In this document: piece after piece, positions 44,801-52,696 of the stretch
How the letters are laid out: every line of letters starts with the position of its first letter
Position numbering within the stretch: position 1 is the first letter of the stretch
NCBI GenBank assembly: GCA_047600805.1
Contig: JASGKG010000001.1
Location: 3,224,001-3,288,000, forward strand
Length of the DNA: 64,000 nucleotides
Source of the DNA: JADKHC01 sp047600805
GTDB lineage: Bacteria > Verrucomicrobiota > Verrucomicrobiia > Opitutales > Opitutaceae
Direction of reading: 5' to 3'
Translations under genes and position numbers: made by a program
Notes under the pieces: generated by a model
Seen by the model: only the letters and a program-made list of their open reading frames with translations
The model's database searches: none
Told to the model about the DNA's origin: nothing

Positions 44801-46219
44801 CAAATCCGTGTTTCCACCGTAAGTACCACTGCTCGCCCGATATCCCGCTGCAGACAAAGTCAGCGCGCCCTCCGGCAACGTGACGGAATACACGTCCGAA
44901 TCGAGCACGCTTTGCAATACACCTGAGGTCAAAAACGAACCATTGCTAACCGACACAAGTGCGGCTGTCGCCGTGGTGCCACCGACCGTGTTGGGCCGGA
45001 GGCCCAAATAGCTGGCGATGATCGCGAGATCATCTTGGGTGTTGTTGGCCAGGTAGTATTCTCCCTTGGACCACTGCGAAACGTTGCGCCCATATCCGGT
45101 CCCCATCAACGGGCCCCAAGATGTCTCCCCAGACCCGTGGCCACCGTAGTATTCCACGGCACTCGTGGCTCCGTTCGCTTTTTGTCCGTCATGACTGAGT
45201 CCGAGGTTGTGACCGAGCTCATGTGAAACCGCTTCAGCGATATAACCGGCATTGGTCCCGCCGCCCAGATTGTTGAAATAAATAAGCGCCGGTGAATAAC
45301 GCGACGCGTAGGTCGATCCGCCGAACACACTCAAGTACGCCACCCCGCCAGCCGAACTAGACGGCATCGACACACCATTGGTATCAACATTCTTGGTGAT
45401 CAGAGCGCGCCCGACCTGATTGGTCGCAAACAGCGTGGCGCCCGGCTCCTCAGTCGTTACATCAACATCAAACGGAGCATAATCTTCTGCGACGCGTTCC
45501 CATACTTGGATGATAACGGCCTGTTCGGCATCGCTGAAAGTCGTTGGATCGCTGTCGGTATCATAAGGACGCGCCTCATACGTCGTCACGCCACTCGATG
45601 AATTCCAAACCGTACCCGTGATGGTATGGCCGTTAAAATCTAGATAAAGAACCTTACTAGCACCGGGCCGAGAATGCCGCACCGGTGGGCTAGCGATGGG
45701 CACTGCGGCTTGCGCCATGATGGCTGGTTCGGTGTCGGTCTGCAGGGACACACCCGCTTGCTCAATCGCATCTCGCTTCGGCAACGCCGGCTCGAAGGCG
45801 CACACGTAATAAAGCTCCCCATCAGAAGAGACGCGGAGCGACGAAAAATCTTCCTTGGGGATACCGAGCTGTTGCACACGCTCCAGCACCCGCCGACGCA
45901 AACTGACGTCCAGCTTCACCAGATCCGTCCGCAACGCACCTTCAGGAATTTTCGCGAACAACTCGTCGATAGCCGCGTCGGTTGGAGCCGGCGCGGAAAC
46001 GCCGGACTCGTGACCTGGACCACGCACGACACTCGACGACAACTCGGCTGGCGTGCTCGTTGCTGCAGATGCTGGCAAGGACTCTGCAGTTTCCACGGAT
46101 GCGACTGACGGTTGCCGCGTCTGACGCTCTTCGCGGTCACGCCGCAACACCCAAACAGCAGCAACAACCACAATCACCACGACAAGCGGGAGCAAAAACT
46201 TCGGTTTCATATTTCGCAT
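41816..46219 (-). CDS. Large surface metzincin protease with Ig-like and NHL repeats, polyserine tract and C-terminal membrane tail
   Basis: A 1467-residue protein. A signal/anchor (residues ~5-25) precedes a metzincin-type zinc domain with HELGHNLGLSHDG (HExxHxxGxxH) and a Met-turn-like WGPLMGTGYG. Four Ig-like domains follow in alternating types (QWYLNG / QWYQGASG / QWYFNS / QWYEGASG), then a putative-Ig segment (LPAGLILNVATGTISGTP), about five or six NHL-type propeller repeats (DxxGNLYVADSGNHTIRKI), a last Ig domain (FQWYKDN), 32 serines (41933-42028), a Gly-rich stretch and the tail APTYGYLLVVALLAITRRIKRR. The tail has the form of a sorting signal: motif, helix, basic end. It is probably exported, processed and attached to the envelope. 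The substrate is unknown. Confidence 0.8.
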   Translation of the reverse strand: MRNMKPKFLLPLVVVIVVVAAVWVLRRDREERQTRQPSVASVETAESLPASAATSTPAELSSSVVRGPGHESGVSAPAPTDAAIDELFAKIPEGALRTDLVKLDVSLRRRVLERVQQLGIPKEDFSSLRVSSDGELYYVCAFEPALPKRDAIEQAGVSLQTDTEPAIMAQAAVPIASPPVRHSRPGASKVLYLDFNGHTITGTVWNSSSGVTTYEARPYDTDSDPTTFSDAEQAVIIQVWERVAEDYAPFDVDVTTEEPGATLFATNQVGRALITKNVDTNGVSMPSSSAGGVAYLSVFGGSTYASRYSPALIYFNNLGGGTNAGYIAEAVSHELGHNLGLSHDGQKANGATSAVEYYGGHGSGETSWGPLMGTGYGRNVSQWSKGEYYLANNTQDDLAIIASYLGLRPNTVGGTTATAALVSVSNGSFLTSGVLQSVLDSDVYSVTLPEGALTLSAAGYRASSGTYGGNTDLKLELLDGSGALMASSDVASTTKASLVCAVTAGNYFVRLTASSTGDPLSSSPSGYSSYGCVGQYTLTGSVAPGSNVAPAFVLQPLGQTVTSGASVSFATSAVGTPAPTYQWYLNGSAISGATGATYVIASTTSTHAGMYYVIATNTAGTATSATAKLTVNFSPIIATSPTSVSISSGTRATLTVAASGSPAPTYQWYQGASGVTSNPISGATSASYTTLALTASSSFWVRVSNSLGAADSATAVVTVIPNVIPAFITQPLSQTVNAGGSVTFSTNASGTPAPTYQWYFNSIPIVGATSASYVISSATAAHAGNYYVVATNLAGSVSSNTAVLAVNVAPAITSQPVSTSVTSGGSATLSVVASGTPLPSYQWYEGASGDVSKPVAGATSANFTTPALTAARSYWVRVSNSLGSADSSAATVNVTSAVQPPVVNCAVQAGAAVGEFFRFDITATNSPSSFAASPLPAGLILNVATGTISGTPSEAGTVTLTISATNSSGTGTATMTLYIAPAVTITTFAGKLGVSGSAATAPTPTVATFNYPADVAAEGDGSIYVADRDNHCIRKIFVSGSVALYAGRGTAGSEDGTISVARFNAPRGVAVDGSHNVFVADTGNHTVRKITASGTTTVAGTAGQTGSIDASGVSARFNSPTDVVLDASGNLYVADSGNHTIRKITPAGSVSTLAGSAGLAGTADGTGTGARFNSPQGLAIASNGDLYVADTGNHTIRKIDGAGVVTTVAGTAGVAGSRDGMGLAAQFNGPAGVVIDSGYAYVADSLNHSVRRITLSSGMVITLAGYPGSPAGVDGTGASCRFFNPVGAAVDPSGFLFIADLNNHAIRVTSSGPQITTQPVGRAVYAGAEVTFSVAATGHPTPDFQWYKDNAAIVGATMSTMRIAAVQAADAGSYKAVATNFLSSAASNSVSLALLDASSSSSSSSSSSSSSSSSSSSSSSSSSSSSSSSGGATGSSSSGGGGGGGAPTYGYLLVVALLAITRRIKRR
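41933..42028 (-). repeat. Polyserine tract (32 codons)
   Basis: Thirty-two consecutive serine codons in the metzincin gene use all six serine codons (AGT, AGC, TCG, TCC, TCT, TCA) in mixed order. It is a linker before the Gly-rich tail. Confidence 0.95.
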
Positions 46220-46426
46220 GAGCGACAGGCTGGATTGAACAGCTCCGCGAAAAGAACCTCAGCATCAGCGGACCCTTCTCGAAAGCTGTGGGAACAATCC
46301 AAACAGCGGCGTGCCCCTATGTCCGCCCAAAGACTTTTGAAAATTTGTAAATCGCCGTCCGACGAACGCCTGGATCGACGCTAAAACAAATGCCACTTAA
46401 AATGCGTAATTCGTTACGTCGCAAGA

Positions 46427-46503
46427 TGGTGGACGGTACTGGACTCGAACCAGTGACCCCGTGCGTGTGAAGCACGTGCTCTAACCAACTGAGCTAACCG
46501 TCC
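46427..46503 (-). tRNA. tRNA-Val (anticodon CAC)
   Basis: On the minus strand the sequence folds as a full cloverleaf: acceptor GGACGGT with ACCGTCC, D arm GCTC...GAGC, anticodon stem CGTGC/GCACG with loop TTCACAC (anticodon CAC, reading GTG codons), T arm ACTGG TTCGAGT CCAGT, and a genome-encoded CCA end (46427-46429 on the plus strand as TGG). Length and conserved positions are normal. Confidence 0.96.
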
Positions 46504-46560
46504 GTCGTGGAGCGCAAAACGTGGCGGGCCGAAGCCTTCAAATCAACTCTGTTTTATGAA

Positions 46561-47244
46561 TCAGTTTTGGGCAGGCTTGGCTTTACTCGAGAGCACCTTC
46601 TTGGCGCGCGGCCGCCCGCCATTGAGCTCACGGCAAATTTCGCACGTTTTTCCATCGCAACCCCGCGCGGTGCAATGCTCCCGGCCAAAATAAATAATCC
46701 GCAGGTGCAGCGCGTTCCACCGTTCCGGCGGGAAAAGTTTTTTCAGATCCCGCTCCGTCTGCACCACGTTGCGACCGTCCGTCAGTTTCCAACGCGTCGC
46801 CAACCGGTGAATATGCGTGTCGACGGGAAAAGCCGGGTAGCCGAACGCCTGCGACATCACGACCGACGCGGTTTTGTGGCCCACACCCGGCAATTCCTCG
46901 AGTTCTTCGAAAGTGCGCGGCACTTTTCCGCCGTGTTTCTCGACGATGATTTTGGAAAGCTCCAAAATCGCCCGCGCTTTCATCGGCGACAGTCCACAGG
47001 GTCGAACAATCGCGTCGATCTCGGCCACACTGAAACGCGCCATCGCTTCCGGCGTGGCCGCGAGCGCGAAAAGTTTTGGAGTGATCTCGTTGACCCGCCG
47101 ATCCGTGCACTGCGCCGACAACACCACAGCCACGAGTAACGTATAGGCGTCGCGATGCGTCAGCGGAATCGCCGGCGCGGGATAAAGCTTCTCCAAGCGG
47201 CGATCGACGAACGCTGCACGTTCAGCTTTGGAAAGGCCTGGCAT
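46561..47244 (-). CDS. nth: Endonuclease III
   Basis: A 227-residue DNA glycosylase/AP lyase for oxidised pyrimidines. I start it at the ATG at 47244; a TTG at 47259 is also possible. It has LSAQCTDRRVNEITPKLF, the helix-hairpin-helix LPGVGHKTASVV with the catalytic Lys, and VDTHIHRLATRW with the catalytic Asp. The C-terminal cysteines read EHCTARGCDGKTCEIC (spacing C-x4-C-x4-C-x2-C), which departs from the canonical C-x6-C-x2-C-x5-C iron-sulphur motif. The protein is otherwise typical. It diverges from gcvP. Confidence 0.93.
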   Translation of the reverse strand: MPGLSKAERAAFVDRRLEKLYPAPAIPLTHRDAYTLLVAVVLSAQCTDRRVNEITPKLFALAATPEAMARFSVAEIDAIVRPCGLSPMKARAILELSKIIVEKHGGKVPRTFEELEELPGVGHKTASVVMSQAFGYPAFPVDTHIHRLATRWKLTDGRNVVQTERDLKKLFPPERWNALHLRIIYFGREHCTARGCDGKTCEICRELNGGRPRAKKVLSSKAKPAQN

Positions 47245-47282
47245 CACTGCCGGAAACAACCGATCGAGATCTCAAACGCAAC

Positions 47283-47327
47283 GTCGTTTTAATCGCAAAG
47301 ATTTCCCTTTGCGTCTGGAAAAACGAC
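47283..47327 (+). promoter_or_regulatory. Two-tier stem-loop in the gcvP leader
   Basis: GTCGTTTT (47283-47290) pairs with AAAACGAC (47320-47327); inside it CGCAAAG (47294-47300) pairs with CTTTGCG (47307-47313). All 15 base pairs are perfect. The structure ends 16 bases before the gcvP start codon. It does not resemble the glycine riboswitch. It could be an RNA element or, as DNA, an operator in the nth-gcvP divergent spacer. Confidence 0.55.
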
Positions 47328-47343
47328 TTTCTAGGTTCCGCGG

Positions 47344-50229
47344 ATGCCATTGTCCTCCGCGAACGCATCCACCTCGTCCTCAGCTCGCGAACTGCTCGCC
47401 CCTCTCGACACTTTCGCACGCCGCCACAGCGGGTCCGGCACAGCCGATACCCACGCGATGCTCGCTGCGCTGGGCTACCGCTCTTTGGAGCAATTGGTCG
47501 ATGCCGCGGTGCCCCCGCAAATCCGTTCCAACAAACCGCTCAACCTTCCCGCGCCGTTGAGCGAAAGTGCTGCCCTCGCTGAGCTGCGCGGAATCGCTCG
47601 GCAGAACGAAGTTTTCAGAAGCTTTATCGGGCAAGGTTATTACGGGACCCACACGCCGGGCGTGATCCAACGCGCAATTTTGGAAAACCCTGCCTGGTAC
47701 ACCGCGTACACGCCTTATCAGGCTGAGATTTCGCAGGGCCGTCTCGAAGCGCTGCTAAATTTCCAAACGCTGATCACCGACCTGACGGCGCTCGACATCG
47801 CAAACGCATCGTTGCTCGACGAAGCGACCGCCGCCGCCGAGGCGATGGGACTCTGCCAGCGCGTGGTGGCCGATGCGTCGCGAACCAAATTTTTCGTTTC
47901 GAATCTCTGCCATCCCCAAACAATCGACGTCATCCGCACGCGCGCGAAACCCTTGCGCTTGCAAATCGTGCTCGGCGATCATCGCACGTTCACGCCCGAC
48001 GCGACCTTCTGCGGCTTACTCATTCAATATCCAGATACCACCGGCAGCATCCACGACTACTCGGCCCTTTTCGAGAGGGCCCACAGCGCCGGCGTTCTCT
48101 GCGTCGCCGCCACCGATCTGCTCGCACTGACATTGCTGCGCGCCCCGGGCGAATTCGGCGCGGACGTCGCGGTTGGCTCTTCCCAACGGTTCGGCGTCCC
48201 GATGGGCTTCGGCGGCCCGCACGCCGGTTTCATGGCAACGAAAGATGCGCACAAGCGCCAAATGCCCGGCCGCCTGGTCGGCGTTTCGAAAGATGCCCAG
48301 GGAAACCCCGCGCTGCGCCTGGCACTCGGCACGCGCGAGCAGCACATTCGCCGCGACAAAGCCACGTCGAACATCTGCACCGCGCAGGTATTGCTGTCCG
48401 TGCTCGCATCGATGTACGCGGTCTATCACGGCCCCGACGGTTTGCGCCGCATCGCGCAGCGCACCCAGTTCCTCGCTCAAATTTTAAAGAAATCCGCGCT
48501 CGCTGCAGGCCTGAAAACAAACGCCGAGCCGGTATTCGACACCTTGCAAATCACCGGTGTCGATGCCGCGGCGATCCACGCCCGCGCAAAAGCAAAATGC
48601 CTCAATCTGCGTGTTGTCGATACCGCCACGGTCGGCATTTCTGTGGACGAAAAAACGACGGAGAACGATCTCCGCGATGTCGCTGAAGTTCTCGGAATCA
48701 AGCTCATCGCCACGCCTGACTTGGAAGCCTTCCCGGCAACTTACGCCCGCAGTTCATCGTTCCTGAAACAGGCCGTCTTCAACTCGTATCACACCGAGCA
48801 CGAGATGCTGCGTTACATCAAGCGCCTTGAGTCGCGCGATCTTTCGCTGGTCCACTCGATGATCTCGCTTGGCTCCTGCACGATGAAACTGAACGCCACC
48901 AGCGAGATGTTTCCGATCACGTGGCCCGAGTTCGGCCAGATGCACCCTTTTGCTCCTACCGAACAAACGCGTGGATACCAAAAACTCTTCTCAGATCTGG
49001 AAACGTGGCTCGCCGAAATCACCGGTTTCGCCGCTGTGTCCCTCCAACCGAACGCTGGCTCCAACGGTGAATACGCCGGCATGCTCGCGATTCGCAACTG
49101 GCACGAGTCTCGCGGCGAAGGCCACCGCAATGCCTGCCTGATCCCGACAAGCGCGCACGGTACCAATCCCGCCAGTGCGGCGATGGCGGGCATGACGGTC
49201 GTGCCGGTTGCCTGCGACGCACAAGGCAACATCGACGTTGCCGACCTCCGCGCCAAGGCCGAGTCACATGCAAAGAACCTCGCCGCCCTGATGGTGACCT
49301 ATCCGTCAACTCATGGCGTATTCGAAGGCTCGATACGTGACATCTGTGCAATCATCCACGAGCACGGTGGGCAGGTCTACATGGACGGCGCCAACATGAA
49401 CGCACAGGTTGGCCTCACCTCGCCAGGTTTCATCGGCGCGGACGTTTGCCACCTCAATCTTCATAAAACCTTCGCCATTCCGCACGGCGGCGGTGGTCCT
49501 GGCGTCGGCCCCATCGGCGTGGCGAAACATCTCATTCCTTTCCTCCCGGGGCACGTGGTTTCACCGGTTGCCGGTCGAGCCACGGGCGCCGTTTCCGCAG
49601 CGCCTTACGGTTCCGCGAGCGTCCTTCCGATTTCCTGGATGTACATCCGAATGCTCGGCGCCGCAGGACTTACGGAAGCTACGCAGATCGCGATCCTAAA
49701 TGCTAACTACGTCGCACGCCGTCTCGATTCCCACTACCCGGTTCTCTACAAGGGCGCCAGCGGCCTCGTCGCCCACGAATGCATTATCGACTGCCGCGCT
49801 TTCAAGCGTCACGGCATCGAAGTCGAAGACATCGCGAAGCGCCTTCAGGACTACAACTATCACGCACCGACAATGAGCTGGCCGGTCGCCGGCACGTTGA
49901 TGATCGAGCCGACGGAAAGCGAAGCGAAGGTCGAACTCGATCGTTTCTGCGACACGCTCATCTCGATTGCCGGCGAAATCGCTGCCGTCGCCAGCGGCGA
50001 AGCCGACAAATCCAACAACGTGCTCAAAAACTCCCCGCACACCTCCAAAGTCGTCTGTGCCGACAAATGGGAGCGCCCCTACTCGCGCGAACTCGCCGCC
50101 TTCCCGACGACGTTTGTCCGTGAACACAAGTTCTGGCCGGCCGTCGGCCGCGTCGACAACGTTTACGGCGACCGAAATCTCGTTTGTTCCTGCGTCGGGA
50201 TGGAAGCCTACGCCGAAACCAAAGCTTAA
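47344..50229 (+). CDS. gcvP: Glycine dehydrogenase (decarboxylating), P-protein of the glycine cleavage system
   Basis: A 961-residue fused-type P-protein (both halves in one chain), the usual length. The N-terminal half has FIGQGYYGTHTPGVIQRAILENPAWYTAYTPYQ, and the C-terminal half has SLGSCTMKLNAT, LQPNAGSNGEYAGMLAIRNWH and the pyridoxal-phosphate lysine in HLNLHKTFAIPHGGGGPGVGP near residue 707. It decarboxylates glycine and passes the aminomethyl group to H-protein. gcvT and gcvH are not in this window. A structured leader precedes it, and a GcvR-like ACT protein is encoded at 32391; any control by glycine is speculative. Confidence 0.95.
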   Translation: MPLSSANASTSSSARELLAPLDTFARRHSGSGTADTHAMLAALGYRSLEQLVDAAVPPQIRSNKPLNLPAPLSESAALAELRGIARQNEVFRSFIGQGYYGTHTPGVIQRAILENPAWYTAYTPYQAEISQGRLEALLNFQTLITDLTALDIANASLLDEATAAAEAMGLCQRVVADASRTKFFVSNLCHPQTIDVIRTRAKPLRLQIVLGDHRTFTPDATFCGLLIQYPDTTGSIHDYSALFERAHSAGVLCVAATDLLALTLLRAPGEFGADVAVGSSQRFGVPMGFGGPHAGFMATKDAHKRQMPGRLVGVSKDAQGNPALRLALGTREQHIRRDKATSNICTAQVLLSVLASMYAVYHGPDGLRRIAQRTQFLAQILKKSALAAGLKTNAEPVFDTLQITGVDAAAIHARAKAKCLNLRVVDTATVGISVDEKTTENDLRDVAEVLGIKLIATPDLEAFPATYARSSSFLKQAVFNSYHTEHEMLRYIKRLESRDLSLVHSMISLGSCTMKLNATSEMFPITWPEFGQMHPFAPTEQTRGYQKLFSDLETWLAEITGFAAVSLQPNAGSNGEYAGMLAIRNWHESRGEGHRNACLIPTSAHGTNPASAAMAGMTVVPVACDAQGNIDVADLRAKAESHAKNLAALMVTYPSTHGVFEGSIRDICAIIHEHGGQVYMDGANMNAQVGLTSPGFIGADVCHLNLHKTFAIPHGGGGPGVGPIGVAKHLIPFLPGHVVSPVAGRATGAVSAAPYGSASVLPISWMYIRMLGAAGLTEATQIAILNANYVARRLDSHYPVLYKGASGLVAHECIIDCRAFKRHGIEVEDIAKRLQDYNYHAPTMSWPVAGTLMIEPTESEAKVELDRFCDTLISIAGEIAAVASGEADKSNNVLKNSPHTSKVVCADKWERPYSRELAAFPTTFVREHKFWPAVGRVDNVYGDRNLVCSCVGMEAYAETKA

Positions 50230-50258
50230 GAGGAAGCCCTCCTCAAAGCGCGTCTCGC

Positions 50259-51089
50259 TCAACCTTTCAGTTGGGCGATCACGTACATCGCATTGCTGGC
50301 GTGCCAGCCGGTGAGCCGCGCCAGCCACGTGTGAAAACGCAGGCTTTTGAGCGTCTTCTCGTCGCGATGTACAAAAACATCGTCGACACCAAACGCCAAA
50401 ATCCGAAATCCCACGAAGCGCACGAAGCGTTTGAGCGTCGCCGGTTGAAAATGCGTCAGATGAACTTCGCCCCCATAAGGGATCTCGCCCAACGGGTTCT
50501 TCTTCGGCGAACACCGCAACCATTTACGAAGGAAGTGTCGATAAAGCAGGTGATCTTCATTGGGCACCGCGATTGCCACCAAACCGTTAGGAGCAAGCAG
50601 GTCTCTACAACGCATTAATACCTCCAACGGGTTTGGCACGTGCTCCATAACATGCCAAATCGTGATTAAATCAAAACGCTTGTTTCCAAAATCGATCTCC
50701 GTCACCTGCCCTTTCCGAACAGAAAAACCTCGCTCCGCCGCATATCTGATTCCCGCATCCGACAACTCTGTCGCGTCGACCTCGAAACCGGCTTTAACCG
50801 CAGCCAAAAGAAACCGCCCATCGCCCGTTCCGATGTCCAGCAAGCGATGCCCTGGCTGAAATTGCCGAACCAAGTCGATTCGCTTCCGCCACATCGCCTC
50901 GCGCGTGTCCTCCTCCGTCCGCCACCGCTCATAATTGGCACCTCGGTCGTAAGATTCCTTGATTGCCTGCTGCGTCGGCCGAGGCGAACGAAACAACACC
51001 TTGCAGCTCTCGCATCGCCTGACATCGGGAGGAAACTCACGATGATGTTGAACCGAACCACAGAGAGGACAGCGCTGGAGCGTTTCCAT
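50259..51089 (-). CDS. Class I SAM-dependent methyltransferase with N-terminal zinc ribbon
   Basis: A 276-residue protein if started at the ATG at 51089 (METLQRCPLCGS); a GTG at 51128 is also possible. The first ~35 residues hold two Cys pairs (CPLCG and CESCKVLF) that should bind zinc. The Rossmann domain has LLDIGTGDGRFLLAAVKAGF for SAM binding and the adjacent FDLITIWHVMEHVPNPLEVLMRCRDLLAPNG, typical of the Methyltransf_23 type used on sugars and lipids in surface polysaccharide synthesis. The diverging neighbour is a glycosyltransferase, which fits this. The substrate is unknown. Confidence 0.85.
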   Translation of the reverse strand: METLQRCPLCGSVQHHREFPPDVRRCESCKVLFRSPRPTQQAIKESYDRGANYERWRTEEDTREAMWRKRIDLVRQFQPGHRLLDIGTGDGRFLLAAVKAGFEVDATELSDAGIRYAAERGFSVRKGQVTEIDFGNKRFDLITIWHVMEHVPNPLEVLMRCRDLLAPNGLVAIAVPNEDHLLYRHFLRKWLRCSPKKNPLGEIPYGGEVHLTHFQPATLKRFVRFVGFRILAFGVDDVFVHRDEKTLKSLRFHTWLARLTGWHASNAMYVIAQLKG

Positions 51090-51254
51090 TTCCGACCAAC
51101 CACCGGTCAAGTCAGTTCCAGCGTTCACACCTCAACATGAAGCAAACCCGCGCTCATGCCAGCCGCAGCGCAGGGAGTTCTTCCCGGGAATTGGCCCGGC
51201 GAATTTACTTAAGTGCTGGTTGTTGTATAGTGCGCCCGTTTGCGCCGGCTCCGA

Positions 51255-52418
51255 ATGGCGCGGCCTCACCACAACACCACCGTGTCCAGCGTCGAACTCA
51301 TTCTCAATGGCGCCGAACTCCACCATGGCGTAAGCGGCGTGAACGTTTACCTCCGTCTTCTGGTTGAGGCGTTGCGCATGCCACCCGAGACAATTAATTG
51401 GCGGGTCGCTGTGCCACGGCCATGCGTCGAGCATGCCTCCTTTGTGCCGCAAGAACGCCTACTCGTCGTCGAAGGGCGCGATGTCCGCGGCTACGACGCC
51501 CGCAGCCTTTACTGGAACAACCTCATCGCCCTGCACGTGCGACGCCACCATCCCCAGGCGGTTTTCCACAGCGTGTTTCACTTTTGGTCGATCGTGCGTC
51601 CAAAGAAATTCATCTGCACGATTCACGACTGCATCGAGCTGCTAGAACCTTCGGTTAGATCTAAATCCCTGAAATCGCGCATCCATCGCTGGCTATGCCG
51701 TTCGATGGCTCGCCGCGCAGATATCGCGATCGTGATTTCCGAATGGACCAAAGCACAGGCGATCCGTTACTACCGCCTCGACCCACGCAAAGCCGTGGTG
51801 CTTTACAACTGGGTGCGCCCGGAGTGCTTGCGATCAATCACGTCCGAGGCTGTTTCTCGCGTGCGCGAGCGTTACGGATTGCCCGAGCGCTACATCGCGT
51901 ACGTCGGTGGGTATCGCGCGTACAAAAACGTCGAGTTCCTCATTCGCGCTTGGGCCGAAGCCAACACCGATCGCGCTCTCCCGCCCCTCGTGTTAGCCGG
52001 AGCAGTCCCCCGCGAATCGAACAACGGCTTCTTTTGCGACGTTCACGGCGCGATCAAGGCAGCCGGCCTCGCCGGGCACCAAGTTGTCACACCCGGTTTG
52101 GTCAGCGACGAAGATCTTCCCGCATTCTACCGCGGCGCCACGCTCTTCGTTTCACCATCGCGGCAGGAAGGCTTCGGCTACCCAGCGGTGGAGGCCGCGG
52201 CGTGCGGCACGCCCGTGTTGGTAAGCGACGGTTCTGTTTACTCGGAGATTTTTCCGGACTCACGTTCGCGCTTCAGTTTAACCGACACACAGGATCTTTC
52301 TCGCCGGTTAATAGAAGCGTCGCGCGGCATCTTGCCACCGGTTCCACAAATCGGCCGGTTCACCGCCCCGGCGGGAAAGCCCAACTATGAGCGCATTGTG
52401 CGACAGCTGTTAGGGTGA
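51255..52418 (+). CDS. Glycosyltransferase family 4
   Basis: A 387-residue GT-B fold enzyme starting at the ATG at 51255 (a TTG at 51240 is also in frame). The N-terminal domain has GVNVYLRLLVEAL and KKFICTIHDCIELL; the C-terminal domain has YIAYVGGYRAYKNVEFLIRAW (GT4 phosphate-binding start), VTPGLVSDEDLPAFYRGATLFVSPSRQEGFGYPAVEAAACGTPVLVSDGSVYSEI, with the ExFGxPxxE pattern that contacts the sugar nucleotide. It transfers a sugar onto a lipid or polysaccharide acceptor. Paired head-to-head with a methyltransferase gene, it may be a remnant or small unit of surface glycan synthesis. Confidence 0.88.
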   Translation: MARPHHNTTVSSVELILNGAELHHGVSGVNVYLRLLVEALRMPPETINWRVAVPRPCVEHASFVPQERLLVVEGRDVRGYDARSLYWNNLIALHVRRHHPQAVFHSVFHFWSIVRPKKFICTIHDCIELLEPSVRSKSLKSRIHRWLCRSMARRADIAIVISEWTKAQAIRYYRLDPRKAVVLYNWVRPECLRSITSEAVSRVRERYGLPERYIAYVGGYRAYKNVEFLIRAWAEANTDRALPPLVLAGAVPRESNNGFFCDVHGAIKAAGLAGHQVVTPGLVSDEDLPAFYRGATLFVSPSRQEGFGYPAVEAAACGTPVLVSDGSVYSEIFPDSRSRFSLTDTQDLSRRLIEASRGILPPVPQIGRFTAPAGKPNYERIVRQLLG

Positions 52419-52696
52419 TTTTAGGGAGTTCCACACGTTTAAGGAACAACCGCGCCGTCGCACGGCCCCTTACCCTAGTGCCACCTACAAGGCCGGCTAT
52501 ATGCTTTGAATGAACGACTAGCACACCCTTGCAGTGACTTTACTAGGCGGCCTTAAAGGAATTTCCCGATGGGAAAACCCGGGCCTGCGGGTCGGAGCCC
52601 AACTTGAAGAGCGATGTCTGCCGACGAGACTTACTCAGTCCGGTCTGAGCCGTTCAACGGCGCATTCCGCAACCGCAACAAAACATCGCATCACAT
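52419..52696 (+). promoter_or_regulatory. Leader region of the PEP-CTERM gene with tandem hairpins
   Basis: This 278-base spacer contains no gene. Two adjacent hairpins stand out: TTTCCC-GAT-GGGAAA (52562-52576) and ACCCG-GGCCTG-CGGGT (52577-52592). They lie about 105 bases before the next start codon and may be part of a structured 5' leader. A weak sigma-54-like sequence near 52520 has wrong spacing and is not called. Confidence 0.4.

Noticed and set aside
46507..47139. A 210-codon plus-strand frame
   Set aside because: It is antisense to nth, starts next to the tRNA and has an Arg/Phe-rich shadow composition.
47260..47343. Glycine riboswitch before gcvP
   Set aside because: The spacer is only 84 bases and has none of the tandem aptamer core; only the nested stem-loop reported above is present.
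52515..52540. Sigma-54-like promoter (TAGCAC...TTGCA) before the PEP-CTERM gene
   Set aside because: The -24 element has AG for GG and the spacing to GC is one base short, so it does not meet the strict sigma-54 rule.
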